Part shown: positions 39,383-49,697 of the stretch, one piece after another
Numbering within the stretch: position 1 is the first letter of the stretch
Layout of the letters: the number at the start of each line of letters is the position of its first letter
Origin: Meira nashicola
Taxonomy: Eukaryota > Basidiomycota > Exobasidiomycetes > Exobasidiales > Brachybasidiaceae
Length of the DNA: 64,000 nucleotides
Assembly (NCBI GenBank): GCA_001600355.1
Contig: BCJU01000001.1
Location: forward strand, 1,323,178 to 1,387,177
Direction: 5' to 3'
Notes under the pieces: generated by a model
What the model saw: only the letters and a program-made list of their open reading frames with translations
What the model was told of the DNA's origin: nothing
Database searches by the model: none
Made by a program: the position numbers and the translations under genes

Positions 39383-40585
39383 ATGGCTTCTTCATCGAAA
39401 CAAGTCCTTCGTGGACTTCAAATAGTCAACAGACAACAAAGCATTTATATCAGAGGAATAGCTACTACATCTACACGTGCATTACCAAGAATATTACCTA
39501 GAAGAGTAGCAACTTCGAATGATATAGTTGTGGATAGATTCGAACGAGAAAAGTCAGAAGATACACCATGGTATATACGCGAACAAGAATCATTCGAAGG
39601 TGAAGATTTTAAATCAGATTCCACTCCCACACAATTTATCAATCCTTCTGATTTGGAGCCTGAAATAGAATTACCTGTTGCATTACAAGGTTTACATGAA
39701 TTATTACAACAAGGTCCTCCTTCACCTTTGATTGCAAGACCTGATGAAGGACCATATGAAAGTGAAACAGGTAGAAGGCCAATAAAATATATTCATGCAA
39801 AAGCAAATGATGTTCAAGCATGGTGTGATTGGATTGTTGTTGTTCAAGTTAGAAGTAGTGCAGGTTCAACGGTTAGTAGAGTTGCAAAAGAGATTGGTGA
39901 ATATCTTTCCGATCAAAGGCCACCGATGGATGAAAGTATAATAGATCCACAAAAATCATCAAAAGGATCTATAAAATCTCAAAAGAATTGGCAACCTTTT
40001 AAAATTTTATCTCGTGAAGCTCAAGAAGGATTAAGGATTTTACATTCAAATGATCCAGAAAAATGGAATAGAAAAGAACTTGCAGAAACGTTTAAGATGA
40101 GCGTTGAAAGTGTTAGAAGAATTTTACGTAGTAAATGGCAACCTTCTCCGGCCATTAAAAGTAGACAAAATAGACGTGCAAACGAAAGATACGAAGAAAG
40201 ACAACAACAATTCGGTTGGCAAGGAAGAGAGGAAGAAGAAGTTGAACGAATCAAACAGAGTATGTTGGAAAGCAATCAAGAAACAAATACTCCCGTAGAT
40301 GAATTTAACTATGATGATTATCGAGTCGTGGACGAAGAAGGAAGTCCAATTGACGAACAAAAGCCATTCAAACAACAAATCACATATGAAGGATTAGTTC
40401 CTTCAGCAAATGATCCAAAAGGCGGTCAATCTTCTCGATCTAGTTCAAGAGCACGTTCAGGTCTCTTGCGTGGAGATGGCGAATGGTGTTTAGTGGACGC
40501 AGGTTGGTGTGTAGTTCACGTAATGACACCTAAAGCTAGAATAACTTATGATGTAGAATCACGATACAACTCAAACTCTTTCTAA
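39383..40585 (+). CDS. Mitochondrial Rrg9/neugrin segment nested within an RsfS-like (MALSU1/Atp25-N) domain
   Basis: A single 400-codon ORF. Residues 1-45 are Arg/Ser/Thr-rich and acid-free, a mitochondrial presequence. Residues ~148-176 (CDWIVVVQVRSSAGSTVS and the following helix) match the middle strand-helix of RsfS. Residues ~202-272 are a clear Rrg9/neugrin motif (FKILSREAQEGLRIL, LAETFKMSVESVRRILRSKW). Residues ~366-396 (GEWCLVDAGWCVVHVMTPKA) match the last two strands of RsfS/MALSU1. Rrg9 is needed for mitochondrial genome maintenance and respiration; RsfS/MALSU1 binds the mitochondrial large ribosomal subunit during assembly. One protein carrying both, with the second inside the first, links them physically. 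No splice sites are needed to explain the order. Confidence 0.78.
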   Translation: MASSSKQVLRGLQIVNRQQSIYIRGIATTSTRALPRILPRRVATSNDIVVDRFEREKSEDTPWYIREQESFEGEDFKSDSTPTQFINPSDLEPEIELPVALQGLHELLQQGPPSPLIARPDEGPYESETGRRPIKYIHAKANDVQAWCDWIVVVQVRSSAGSTVSRVAKEIGEYLSDQRPPMDESIIDPQKSSKGSIKSQKNWQPFKILSREAQEGLRILHSNDPEKWNRKELAETFKMSVESVRRILRSKWQPSPAIKSRQNRRANERYEERQQQFGWQGREEEEVERIKQSMLESNQETNTPVDEFNYDDYRVVDEEGSPIDEQKPFKQQITYEGLVPSANDPKGGQSSRSSSRARSGLLRGDGEWCLVDAGWCVVHVMTPKARITYDVESRYNSNSF

Positions 40586-40668
40586 TCCACATCAATGTAA
40601 CACTATTGCATCCATGGATAGATTAAATTTCGATTAATGTATATCTATAGACAGAAACGGAAAAGTCT

Positions 40669-42090
40669 CTATGCTTTACCCTTATAACCAGCTTCGGTGA
40701 GTGCTTCCTTGAGTGATTTGAGCAAATGGTCAATATCTCCACGTTCTTTATCATGTGTAACAGTGACTCCCATATGACCGATACGGAAATAAGTATCCTT
40801 GACTTCTTTATGAAGACCGGCAGCAACAACGATGTTACGAGCAACCATCTTGGGCAAAAGATCGGTTGCCTTTACACCTTGAGGGTATTTAACAGCAGTC
40901 ATCCCATGTGCACCATCTTTGATACCATCAGCAACCAATTGTTCCAAACCGAGCTCTTTGACAAAGTTTTTGACCCGATCAGAAGCAGCGATATGTTGTT
41001 TGAATCTGTCTTCGATCGAAGGTGATTTAGTTGTAATGTTTGTAAGTGATTGATGCAAAGCGTATAACAAATTGGTTGGTGGAGTACCAAAGTAAGCTCC
41101 TGTACCTGCTTCGTATGCTTTCATAACGGGTATCCATTTTGCCCAACTTGCATAATAGCTGTTTGGAGGTGTTTTGCGGCTTTCGAAAGCTTTGATTGCT
41201 TTTGGACTTGCTGCCAAAACCATCAAACCGGGTGGACAACCTAAACCTTTTTGACTTGCAGTAAGTACGACATCAATTCCCCATTCGGCCATTCGAATCT
41301 CTTCACTTGCTACTGAACAAACACCGTCCAAGACGAGGATACTCTCTGGGCTTACTCGCTTAATCAATTCTCCCAAACCTTTAGCATCACTCAAAACACC
41401 AGTAGATGTATCAACGTGAGTAAAGGTGACAACTTTATACTTTTTGCTTTGTAGAGCTTTTTCGACTTCTTGCAATGAAGGTTTGCTACCAATTGGAGCT
41501 TTGATCTGATCAACTTTTGCTCCATATGTTGTCAAACATTCAGCAAAGCTATCACCAAAGTATCCACTGTTCAATACGAGAGCATCTTGACCTGGTTCGA
41601 TAACGTTTGAAGCAACGTGATCCCAACCCAAAGTACCACTACCTGCTGTAATAACAGGTTGTGAATCAGGTGCGAATAAAAGTGTTTTGATCATTCGAAT
41701 ACAATCTCCTAAAACGGGCACAAAGTCTGGAGAAACGTGTGACATGGAAGGATGAGCGTTTGCCAAAAGTACATCATCGCTCACTTCGATTGGGCCAGGA
41801 ATGACCAACAATTTATGTGGAGCTTGTTTAAATTCTTGTGAACTCATTTCGTATCGTAATGTTGAGGGTAATGAATTATCAAGATGTTTGGCAATTTGTC
41901 CAACTCGATTTATAGCAATTGTTGGTTTACCTGTTTGTATTGAAGATGATGAGGAAGAAGAGTTATCGAATGCAGTAGGAGAAGAAGCCGTAGGTTGTGA
42001 AGTAGTTTGAGGTCCAACAACGAGTTCACGTGCAGGCGGTTGTTGTTGTTGTTTTGAGGATGATGAGGAAGAGAAAGGCCAAGATACCAT
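40669..42090 (-). CDS. AGX1: Alanine-glyoxylate aminotransferase (class V, PLP)
   Basis: A 473-aa class-V aminotransferase. LLVIPGPIEVSDDVL begins the catalytic domain near residue 93, GSGTLGWDHVASN binds PLP phosphate, DGVCSVASE holds the cofactor Asp, and Lys281 in TASQKGLGCPPG forms the Schiff base. It converts glyoxylate plus alanine to glycine plus pyruvate. The first ~81 residues are an unusual Ser/Gln-rich extension. An internal Met82 (MSSQEFKQAP) is where most family members begin, so two start sites could give two forms. There is no C-terminal SKL-type peroxisomal signal (ends GYKGKA). Confidence 0.9.
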   Translation of the reverse strand: MVSWPFSSSSSSKQQQQPPARELVVGPQTTSQPTASSPTAFDNSSSSSSSIQTGKPTIAINRVGQIAKHLDNSLPSTLRYEMSSQEFKQAPHKLLVIPGPIEVSDDVLLANAHPSMSHVSPDFVPVLGDCIRMIKTLLFAPDSQPVITAGSGTLGWDHVASNVIEPGQDALVLNSGYFGDSFAECLTTYGAKVDQIKAPIGSKPSLQEVEKALQSKKYKVVTFTHVDTSTGVLSDAKGLGELIKRVSPESILVLDGVCSVASEEIRMAEWGIDVVLTASQKGLGCPPGLMVLAASPKAIKAFESRKTPPNSYYASWAKWIPVMKAYEAGTGAYFGTPPTNLLYALHQSLTNITTKSPSIEDRFKQHIAASDRVKNFVKELGLEQLVADGIKDGAHGMTAVKYPQGVKATDLLPKMVARNIVVAAGLHKEVKDTYFRIGHMGVTVTHDKERGDIDHLLKSLKEALTEAGYKGKA

Positions 42091-42837
42091 AAAAGGCCAA
42101 TTGAATAATGAATTAAGAAAAAGGTTATTGATAAGAGTTTGTGGTATTTATCAGTATTTTTGATTTTCGTAAGAAATTAGCATATGAAAGTACTCACCTA
42201 AGAATGAATTGAGAAGAAATGCAAAAGCTGGGGTAAAGATCTCCGGATGCGCAATTTATTTAAGGAAGGAGTCAGAAGGAAGAGAAAGAAAGGGAAAGGA
42301 GCTTTGATTAATTACTCCGATCTTCTGAAGGGAAAGAACAATGACGGGCAAGCTGATGAAATGCCTGAGTGCTCGAGCCCGGACTTTTGAAAATTAAGTC
42401 AAAGCGCGGCAAGCGCTAGCACATATAAGTAACCAAAAGCCAGCCGAACATAAAACGATTGACACTGCTTTAATGCCTTTTTACGGTAAAGCCGGCCTTG
42501 ACCTGGTAATGTTTGTGGAGCATTTCCCGCTTTTAAATTGGGTTGAAGCGAGAGATTATTAATGTACAGATTTCTTTTTTGTCACAACATTTATCCGAAG
42601 CAAGGTCATTTTGCTTTCTGCAGATGGGTTACGAATAGGTTCAAGATCTTGCCTCCCGAGCTCCAAATTTTAGAGGTTTGGCCTGTGCAGAACTTCTTGA
42701 TTATATTTTTTGGCTTTTCCTCCACACCCTTTCAAGAAGATCACTGAACCCTTCTGGATGAAAAGTAGCGAATATATGCTAATCAAGACATCCTAATTTT
42801 TCATTACGATCATCTTTTAGAAATATACTCTGGAAAG
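42091..42837. other. Divergent intergenic region, AGX1 / NAXD
   Basis: 747 bp, no gene supported. A purine-rich GGAAGGAGTCAGAAGG-like stretch lies near 42255-42300 upstream of AGX1. Confidence 0.4.
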
Positions 42838-43852
42838 ATGACATCGAATTCTGCTCGTTCAATACTCAATGAAGTTCGTCAACTCATTCCACCTTTATCG
42901 GGAGAATTACATAAAGGTCAAGCAGGTAGAGTTGCGGTCGTAGGAGGATGTTTAGATTATACTGGAGCTCCTTATTTTTCGGCAATGTCTTCGATGAAAT
43001 TAGGAAGTGATATGAGTCATAATATCTGTGAACCAAGTGCAGGGAATGTGATTAAAACGTATAGTCCTGATTGTATCGTTCATGGAACACTGAAGTATGG
43101 TCGTGATCCTAATGAAACTCGAAAAGAGATTAATGGATTATGTGATCGAATTCATGCTCTCGTTGTAGGACCTGGTTTAGGACGTGATGATCATATGCAA
43201 TTGTGTGGAAAGATTTCGATAGAATGTGCAAAGGAGAAATCGCTTTGGTTAGTAGTTGATGCTGATGGATTATGGTTATTGCAAAATGATCCTGAATTGA
43301 TTAAAGGTTATCGTAAAGCCGTTCTTACGCCAAATGTGGTAGAATTTGGACGTTTGTGTGATAAGCTGGTGAGTAAATAGTGAAAAGATGATAGATTTCA
43401 TGAGCTTACAATTTTCTATCTTTTCCTTGTGATAGTCCATCAAAGAAGATAAAGGAAGTGATGCTGCAGTTCATGCTGTTGCAAAAGCACTTGATGGTCC
43501 AACCCTATTAGTCAAAGGCAAATCAGACAGAATCTCAAACGGTAAAGATGAAATGCTATATGTAGAAGAACCTGGAGGTTTAAAGCGTTGTGGTGGTCAA
43601 GGTGATGTTTTATCTGGAAGTTTGGCAACTTTTCTTGCTTGGACTCAAGTAACACAAGAAGAAAAGAATGGATCTATACCCGAAGCAAGGAGACCGTTAC
43701 TTGCCGCTTATGGAGCCTCTTCCGTCACTCGATTCAGCTCGAGAGAAGCATTCAAGCGTGCTGGGAGAGCAATGTTAGCTCATGACCTTTTGGAAGAGGT
43801 TGGAAAGGCATATACACAGTACGTATTTGATAAAATAAAAAACGAATTTTGA
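42838..43852 (+). CDS. NAXD: ATP/ADP-dependent NAD(P)H-hydrate dehydratase
   Basis: Exons 42838-43368 and 43436-43852 (intron GTGAGT...TAG) give 315 aa. The ribokinase-like carbohydrate-kinase domain shows GRVAVVGGCLDYTGAPYFSA at the start, VVGPGLGRDD in the middle, VVDADGLWLL and LTPNVVEF before the splice, and the catalytic GGQGDVLSGSLA near residue 235. The enzyme repairs hydrated NADH/NADPH (yeast YKL151C). There is no fused epimerase (NAXE), as is typical of eukaryotes. It is convergent with the GFA gene, 110 bp apart. Confidence 0.93.
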
Positions 43853-43962
43853 CCTCTTACTGACTCTCGCCATGATTATATTATTAGCTACTTCGGAGAT
43901 CCACAGGCTGCATTGTAAGAAAAAACAATTTGTAAAAATACATTACTTACATTGGTTATTAT

Positions 43963-44658
43963 TTACGTGATCGTTTCACCATCATCTGTGACTTTTTCAC
44001 TTTCACCACCATATCCAAGCCATTTATCTAGACCATCATTTAGCGTTACGCTACGCCAAGGTCCATAAAATTGATGATGTTTAGCTTTTATATATTGAAG
44101 AGCAAATTCAGGAACGTCTAAATCACCTTCTGCTAAAACACCAGTTGGAGCGTTAGGTGATTGAGATTGTTTCCGTCTGATTGTTGTAGGCCATATCGTC
44201 CATCTATGAGAATGGTTAAGTTCAGCGTGATATACGTATTTTAAATTCATTTTCATTCATACTCACTTTCCTTTGGCTGCATTCCAACTTCCCATCGGAC
44301 TACCACAATCTTTACATCTTAATTTCCACTTTCGATCTTTCATCGTTTCAAATGTTTGCATATTTGGACTAAATCGTCCTTCTTCAATCGAACTTGACTT
44401 GACTCCATCTTTTGTAGGAGCTCCAGGAGGTGGTGCACTAGCTGTAGGATACCATTTTACAGCATTATATAACCAATGATTTGACCAAATATAAGGTGAC
44501 CCGTTCAATCTTTGACAACGCGAACAATGACAAAACATACTTAACGCTAAATCATTCTTTATATTTCGTATATCGATCGAAAATCGTAATGAACCACATG
44601 CACAATGACCATGAATGATTTCATCTTCTTTTAAACCTTCATGTTGAGAGTCAGCCAT
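43963..44658 (-). CDS. GFA-domain (CENP-V/formaldehyde-activating-like) zinc protein
   Basis: Exons 44658-44267 and 44203-43963 (intron 63 nt, GTGAGT...TAG) give 210 aa. The GFA zinc scaffold is present: HGHCACGSLRF (C-x-C), FCHCSRCQRLNGSPY (C-x2-C) and LRCKDCGSPMGS (C-x2-C). The second exon adds HHQFYGPWRSVTLNDGLDKWLGYGG, the typical fungal GFA C-terminus. Members bind glutathione adducts or have unknown substrates; formaldehyde activation is not proven for this subgroup. The start is the MADSQ ATG; codons upstream are TTG. Confidence 0.88.
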
Positions 44659-44868
44659 TCTTGATTTGGAGGTGATAGTAATGATCAAGCATCAAACACG
44701 ACACCAACATAATCGGAAATGCAAGTAAACAAAAGCGCGCTAAACAACTCCACAAAAGATGATGCACATCCCTATGCCGGAGAAGCCGACACAATCTTAT
44801 CCTCGAGACATCATCATAATACAAGCAATATCATTCGTAAATGTAACCTTTCTCTGATTTAAAATATT

Positions 44869-46245
44869 TTACACCTTTCTCTCGCTTTGCAATTGATGTA
44901 TGACCGAAAGTAAGTCTTGCAAGGCTTGAGGATCTGTTTGATGATGAATGACAACTCTATTACCGTTCAAGATATAAGGATTGGGAAGTGCAGCTCCTCT
45001 TTCGATAATATCCTTAAGGGCAATTCCCATCGGAGTCGGATCAAACCAGACCTAATCAGTGGGAAAGGAAGTATTAGTTTCTCATCTAATCGTAATAATA
45101 CTTTATTACTCACCATATTGGTATCGACTGGATAGGTAATCTTAGCACCTGATCTCTGTAATTCATTTGCTAACCAATTAGCTAAAATATGCGTATGTTC
45201 AAGTTTATTAAACGTTTCCTCTAATGCTATCCGAGCCGCTGCGGATAATACACCAACTTGACGCATTCCAGCTCCGAACAATTTACGAAAATGTTTGGCT
45301 TTATGAATGAATTTTTGTGGACCGATCATCATGCTGTAAAGGAGAAAGGTTTATAAGTAATCACCACAAGGGAAGTTTTGTCATTTACCCAAATACTCAC
45401 CTCCCAACTGGTGCTCCCAATCCTTTACTGAAGCATACACTGACACTATCAAATGGCCGACAAAGTTCTTCCAATGATAAACCTGTCTTGACAGCAACAT
45501 GCCAAATACGTGCACCATCCAAATGTAATTTGATATCAGGATATAATCTACGAAGATTTTCGGCAATTTTAATAATTTCTTCTTGTGGAACAATGACACC
45601 ATAAATCGTATTTTCCAAACTGACGATTCGTGTTGGAGCATGATGAGTATTATCATCATCTGGTACGATCCTTGATTCAATATCTTCCCAAGTTAAATAT
45701 AATCCATTTGAAGGAATTACAGGTTCAACTGCTGCACCACTATGAAATGCGCAACCTCCAGCTTCGTATTGATGAATGTGACCTCTTTGATCGCATACAA
45801 TCGAAAAAGGTGGTTGCATTAGCCAAGTACGTAAACAAAGTTGATTTGACATAGTTCCTGAAGGTACAAATAAGCCTGCTTCTTTACCTAAAAGTGCCGC
45901 AACGCTTGCTTCGAATGCGTTTGTCGTTAGATCATCATTGTATACATTATCACCTCCTGCTGCATGTGCCATAGCTAAACCCATACTTTGGGTTGGCGCA
46001 GTGATCGTGTCACTACGAAAATCACGACTGGCTGTCGTTAATGCGATTTGTGTTGCATTTTTGGCCAAAGGTGGAACGACTTCAGGTAATTGAAGAAGTT
46101 TTGTTGAAGTTGGACGAGGTGGTGGTAGAGAAGCTGTAGAGATTGCCATCTTTTGAAAAGTATGACTGACTGACTGAGTGATGAATAATCTTGATTGATT
46201 CGTTGGTCGTAGCAAAGCACGATATATCCGTACACCGCAAGACAT
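44869..46245 (-). CDS. GLY1: Low-specificity threonine aldolase, three exons
   Basis: Exons 46245-45401, 45333-45114 and 45051-44869 join to 415 codons plus stop. SRDFRSDTITAPT starts the fold, FVPSGTMSNQLCLR binds PLP phosphate, KLHLDGARIWH holds the cofactor Asp, and Lys274 in CFSKGLGAPVG is the Schiff-base lysine, next to the first splice. The enzyme splits threonine/allo-threonine into glycine and acetaldehyde. The first 32 residues are basic and hydroxylated (MSCGVRIYRALLRPTNQSRLF), resembling a mitochondrial presequence. Met33 (MAIST) could start a cytosolic form. Confidence 0.92.
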
Positions 46246-47142
46246 TTGTTTTGTTTGTATGTATGAGTCAATCAGAACCTAGTCGTTATCCTTCCACGTT
46301 ATTGGTAATTCGTATTTTAGTGTAGAAGAAGAACAACCATTTCTTGCGGTGCTTTCCCCCACTCTTAAAACACGAATTTGTCTATTCTATGTTGTCGGGC
46401 CGGCTTTTAGCTGGGCGTGTAGATTAGGCAGAACGGATGAACGGGTGACGCTACGCGGGTAAAAACCCGAAAAGTAGTAATAGGCAAACATATGATTCTG
46501 CTCGTCATTCTTCTATGTCTCTTCAGACGATCACGACCATTCATCCTCTCGAGCAAATGATATCAGCGTACATCTATCACGTAAGCAGATCGTTTGAAGA
46601 TGCCAAGTAGTCAGGTGATGAAATTAAATGAAGCTTTCCGTCATTCAATTTTAGTTTAGCCAAAATGAAGAACAAAGGGAAATAAAAATGCACACGCTTC
46701 AATTTATTCGTCCCTTTGTTTCCTTTGTCATATCTTGCGCGTTGACAAAGCCTCCCTTTGTTCCTTAGGTACTACTACAACAATCAACTTTTGACGCCGA
46801 AAGGGTACGCCGCCTTTTGTCTTGTGTATAAAAGTAATCTTCTCCGCATTAATTAGGACAATTGACATTGAATGAAAATTGACAAAGGGCAATGTGTGGC
46901 TTGATCATCCCTTGTCTTTACGTCCACCTTATCCCCAATTCACCTTTCACCTTTGTGAAGTTGAAATGTAGTTGATAGGGTGCTTGAACCTCAGAATGAG
47001 GTTCGAAAACGTTGAGAAAAGTCCGACATACCGTCACACATTCTTGAATAGGTCAGAGAATGTATGCAGAAAGGAAGGGGGTGCATATAAAAATGAAAAA
47101 AGCTTTCGTTCCTGCTTCCATCATCAGATTCAATCATCACGT
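46246..47142. other. Intergenic region with two TATA boxes
   Basis: Plus-strand TATAAAAG at 46827-46834 and TATAAAAA at 47086-47093. Between them lie short upstream ORFs (ATGs at 46872, 46892 and 46966) and an in-frame ATG at 46996 for the next gene. No separate gene seen. Confidence 0.5.
47086..47093 (+). promoter_or_regulatory. Proximal TATA box of membrane-protein gene
   Basis: TATAAAAA, 57 nt before the chosen ATG at 47143. It decides the start in favour of 47143 over 46996. Confidence 0.55.
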
Positions 47143-49491
47143 ATGGTATTGTTGCTGATTGGAGTAGCTCTGTTAATCTCACTCAAGCTCAAAGAAACAC
47201 AAGACAACAACGATTCTTCTTCTTCTACAATTCGATCATTGTTAGGTCTTTGTGCGACAATCATTTTTTCTAAACGCATCTTTGATCGCTTCCAACACAG
47301 CAAAGGAGCGGAGATGAGTGAGCGTCAATTATTGATGGCAAGTCAATCAGACATATTGTCAACTTTTAACACCCTTGAACCATTCAAACTTCAACCACCA
47401 CCATTGAAAAAACGAGAAAAGCGAAAAGGTAGATTGTTCGGAAGGCAAAGTTCTCAATCGAGTGAAGCATCAAGTCCAAAACAAGAAACTGGTTCTGGTG
47501 AAAAGGAAAATGTGGCAGGGTATACAAAGTCTAAAAGTAATTTCTCATTTATGCCTTCTGGTTTTAACAAACATGAAGGTGATACAGTACTCTCGCCTAA
47601 ACAAATTTTAGCGAATGATGATCGTTTGTTCTTTCCACCTTCATCTGCTTTCTCTGATGATGAGAATGAAGATGATAATTTACGTGCAAGTCAACAAGCC
47701 ACACCAAAAGCAACTCATTTTCGATTTTCAGTTTTACGTAAACGATCTTCTTCTAGTGCAACGGAAAGTAAACAAGATGAGAAAGCAAAAACATCTTCAT
47801 CAAAAACGAGTAGTATGACAAATGGTACTTTTGGAATTTTAAGGAGAAGGAGTAGCGTTCAAGCCACTCAAAATAGTCAACAATCTTGTAACACACAAAA
47901 AGACTTCTCCAATACGACAACTTCCTGTCACAGTGAATCAAGCACATCTGGGGAACATACTACTTTGGATTATCAGATTAAAACAGTCATTCCGCAGCGA
48001 TTGAGTTCAAATCATCATAAAGACGTTCATACAGTGATCAGCCTGCCACCACAAACTCCAATATCACCCAAGAAGTTGGAAGATCTGCATTCTCCAGTAT
48101 CAATTGTTGGCTTTGAGCGTTTTCCACCCACAGAAGAAAATATGCTAGATGTTCAGCAAACAAAGTACCCCAATTCTTGGACCTCATTCAAAGGTGAACA
48201 TGAACCACTCAGTGCGACATTAAAAAGGATTGGAGCAGCACGAACGACAGGTTGCTTTGCCATTGTAGATGAGGTTGATCAGGAAGATGAGGTGATGCCA
48301 ACAAATGCTCCTAAACAATGGATCCAACAAATGGATAGCAAGCTTGAAGATCGAGAAGAAGCCAAAGCTTTACTTGCACGAAATCGAGCAGCAACAGCAG
48401 ATGCAGAAGAAATTTTATGTCATCCTCGTTTATTCGTCACAACTGATAGTAGTGCTACTATGAAACCTATTTGTCTATCAGATGAAATTTGTCCAGTCGA
48501 AATTGAATCTGGATATAATAGCGATTCCACTTTGCAAGCCAGTCCATACCTCAAACCGAATGCTCTTTCGTCCTATGATGAGATCCAACGTAAGCCAAAA
48601 TCCTACATCCAAAGTACTGTTCGTGGCGCTCCTCATAGAACACCTTCACCTTGCATTCCAACAGAAGAGAACAACTCTTTATGGAAATCGATGAGAAGAA
48701 TGTCTCAAACATTAAGTGCATATATCTTTGGAAATCATTTACGTGCACTATCAACAGAAACAGATTTATTCTTTCCCGTTCCAAGCGAACAACCTCCTCG
48801 CCCCGGAATTGCACTTGCTTTATCAGCACACTTTAATGGTGATGGTTGGGGTGGAATGCGTCCTAGGACAAGTTGGTTTCCGGATTTACGATTAGGACCT
48901 TTGTTGAGCCCTTTACCAGTGGAATCTAGTCAAACGAATAATGTTCATCAACGTCCGATCAAGCTTAGAAGTTTTCATCTTAAAGCTCAACCTAGCAAAG
49001 TACATGCTTTGAATGATGAGTCAGAATGGATTGATGAAGAAGAAGAAAATGAAGAAAACGTTGAAGAACCAGCTTGTACAACCTCTTCTGCTGATCCTGT
49101 TTTGCGTAATCTACGAGTCCGTTTTCCAAGTCAATTGCCAGCGCCACATAAACAACGTAGGGAGCAAGAAGAAGAGCATCAAAATAGCATGCAAAGTACA
49201 ATGTTTACGTATACAAGCAGTAGTATAGAAGCTAAACCTATTCATTCTCTTACAACCAGAATACGTGACCGTATCAAAACCCAGCAAGCACGTCGATGGG
49301 CAGCCATCCTTGTATTTTTGGCTGTAGCAGGGGCGATAACATGTGTGGTTATAATATTACTTGAAAATCATCATCACACTGACAAAGTTGTGCAACAACC
49401 TTCTCTCAGCACGAATGATACAAATGCATTCGCACAACCTTCACATAGGCGATCGATGATCATGGACGCAGTTCTTCAAAGTGTAGAGTGA
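47143..49491 (+). CDS. Uncharacterised Ser-rich membrane protein
   Basis: 782 aa from ATG 47143. Hydrophobic segments lie at the extreme N-terminus (MVLLLIGVALLISLKL, then SLLGLCATIIF) and near the C-terminus (AAILVFLAVAGAITCVVIILL). The ~650 residues between are hydrophilic and Ser/Gln/Glu-rich, with repeated RKRSSS and RRRSSVQ basophilic-kinase-like sites and an acidic run (DEEEENEENVEE) before the last helix. No enzyme or repeat domain is recognised. The layout suggests an ER or vacuole membrane protein with a large regulated cytosolic loop. An in-frame ATG at 46996 would add 49 residues. Confidence 0.6.
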   Translation: MVLLLIGVALLISLKLKETQDNNDSSSSTIRSLLGLCATIIFSKRIFDRFQHSKGAEMSERQLLMASQSDILSTFNTLEPFKLQPPPLKKREKRKGRLFGRQSSQSSEASSPKQETGSGEKENVAGYTKSKSNFSFMPSGFNKHEGDTVLSPKQILANDDRLFFPPSSAFSDDENEDDNLRASQQATPKATHFRFSVLRKRSSSSATESKQDEKAKTSSSKTSSMTNGTFGILRRRSSVQATQNSQQSCNTQKDFSNTTTSCHSESSTSGEHTTLDYQIKTVIPQRLSSNHHKDVHTVISLPPQTPISPKKLEDLHSPVSIVGFERFPPTEENMLDVQQTKYPNSWTSFKGEHEPLSATLKRIGAARTTGCFAIVDEVDQEDEVMPTNAPKQWIQQMDSKLEDREEAKALLARNRAATADAEEILCHPRLFVTTDSSATMKPICLSDEICPVEIESGYNSDSTLQASPYLKPNALSSYDEIQRKPKSYIQSTVRGAPHRTPSPCIPTEENNSLWKSMRRMSQTLSAYIFGNHLRALSTETDLFFPVPSEQPPRPGIALALSAHFNGDGWGGMRPRTSWFPDLRLGPLLSPLPVESSQTNNVHQRPIKLRSFHLKAQPSKVHALNDESEWIDEEEENEENVEEPACTTSSADPVLRNLRVRFPSQLPAPHKQRREQEEEHQNSMQSTMFTYTSSSIEAKPIHSLTTRIRDRIKTQQARRWAAILVFLAVAGAITCVVIILLENHHHTDKVVQQPSLSTNDTNAFAQPSHRRSMIMDAVLQSVE

Positions 49492-49697
49492 AAATACTCC
49501 ACACCAACACTTTCCTTACCCAAACAACAACAACACTATGCGGAAAACCCCTGTAATTTATTTCTCGAGGCTTGTGCGTCACGCGAAGCCTCCTTTGTTC
49601 ACATTTGGTAGCTTCTCCTCTCTTTATACCTACTATTTGATACCTTTACCCTAAGAACCTCATCTTCTGTCACTTCCAATGTCATGATATTTCAAAC

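Noticed and set aside
39166..39501. ORF of 111 codons upstream of the Rrg9/RsfS gene
   Set aside because: Out-of-frame shadow running into the true gene.
46972..47142. Longer N-terminus of the membrane protein
   Set aside because: 46972 is TTG, and the proximal TATA box favours ATG 47143; kept only as an alternative from 46996.
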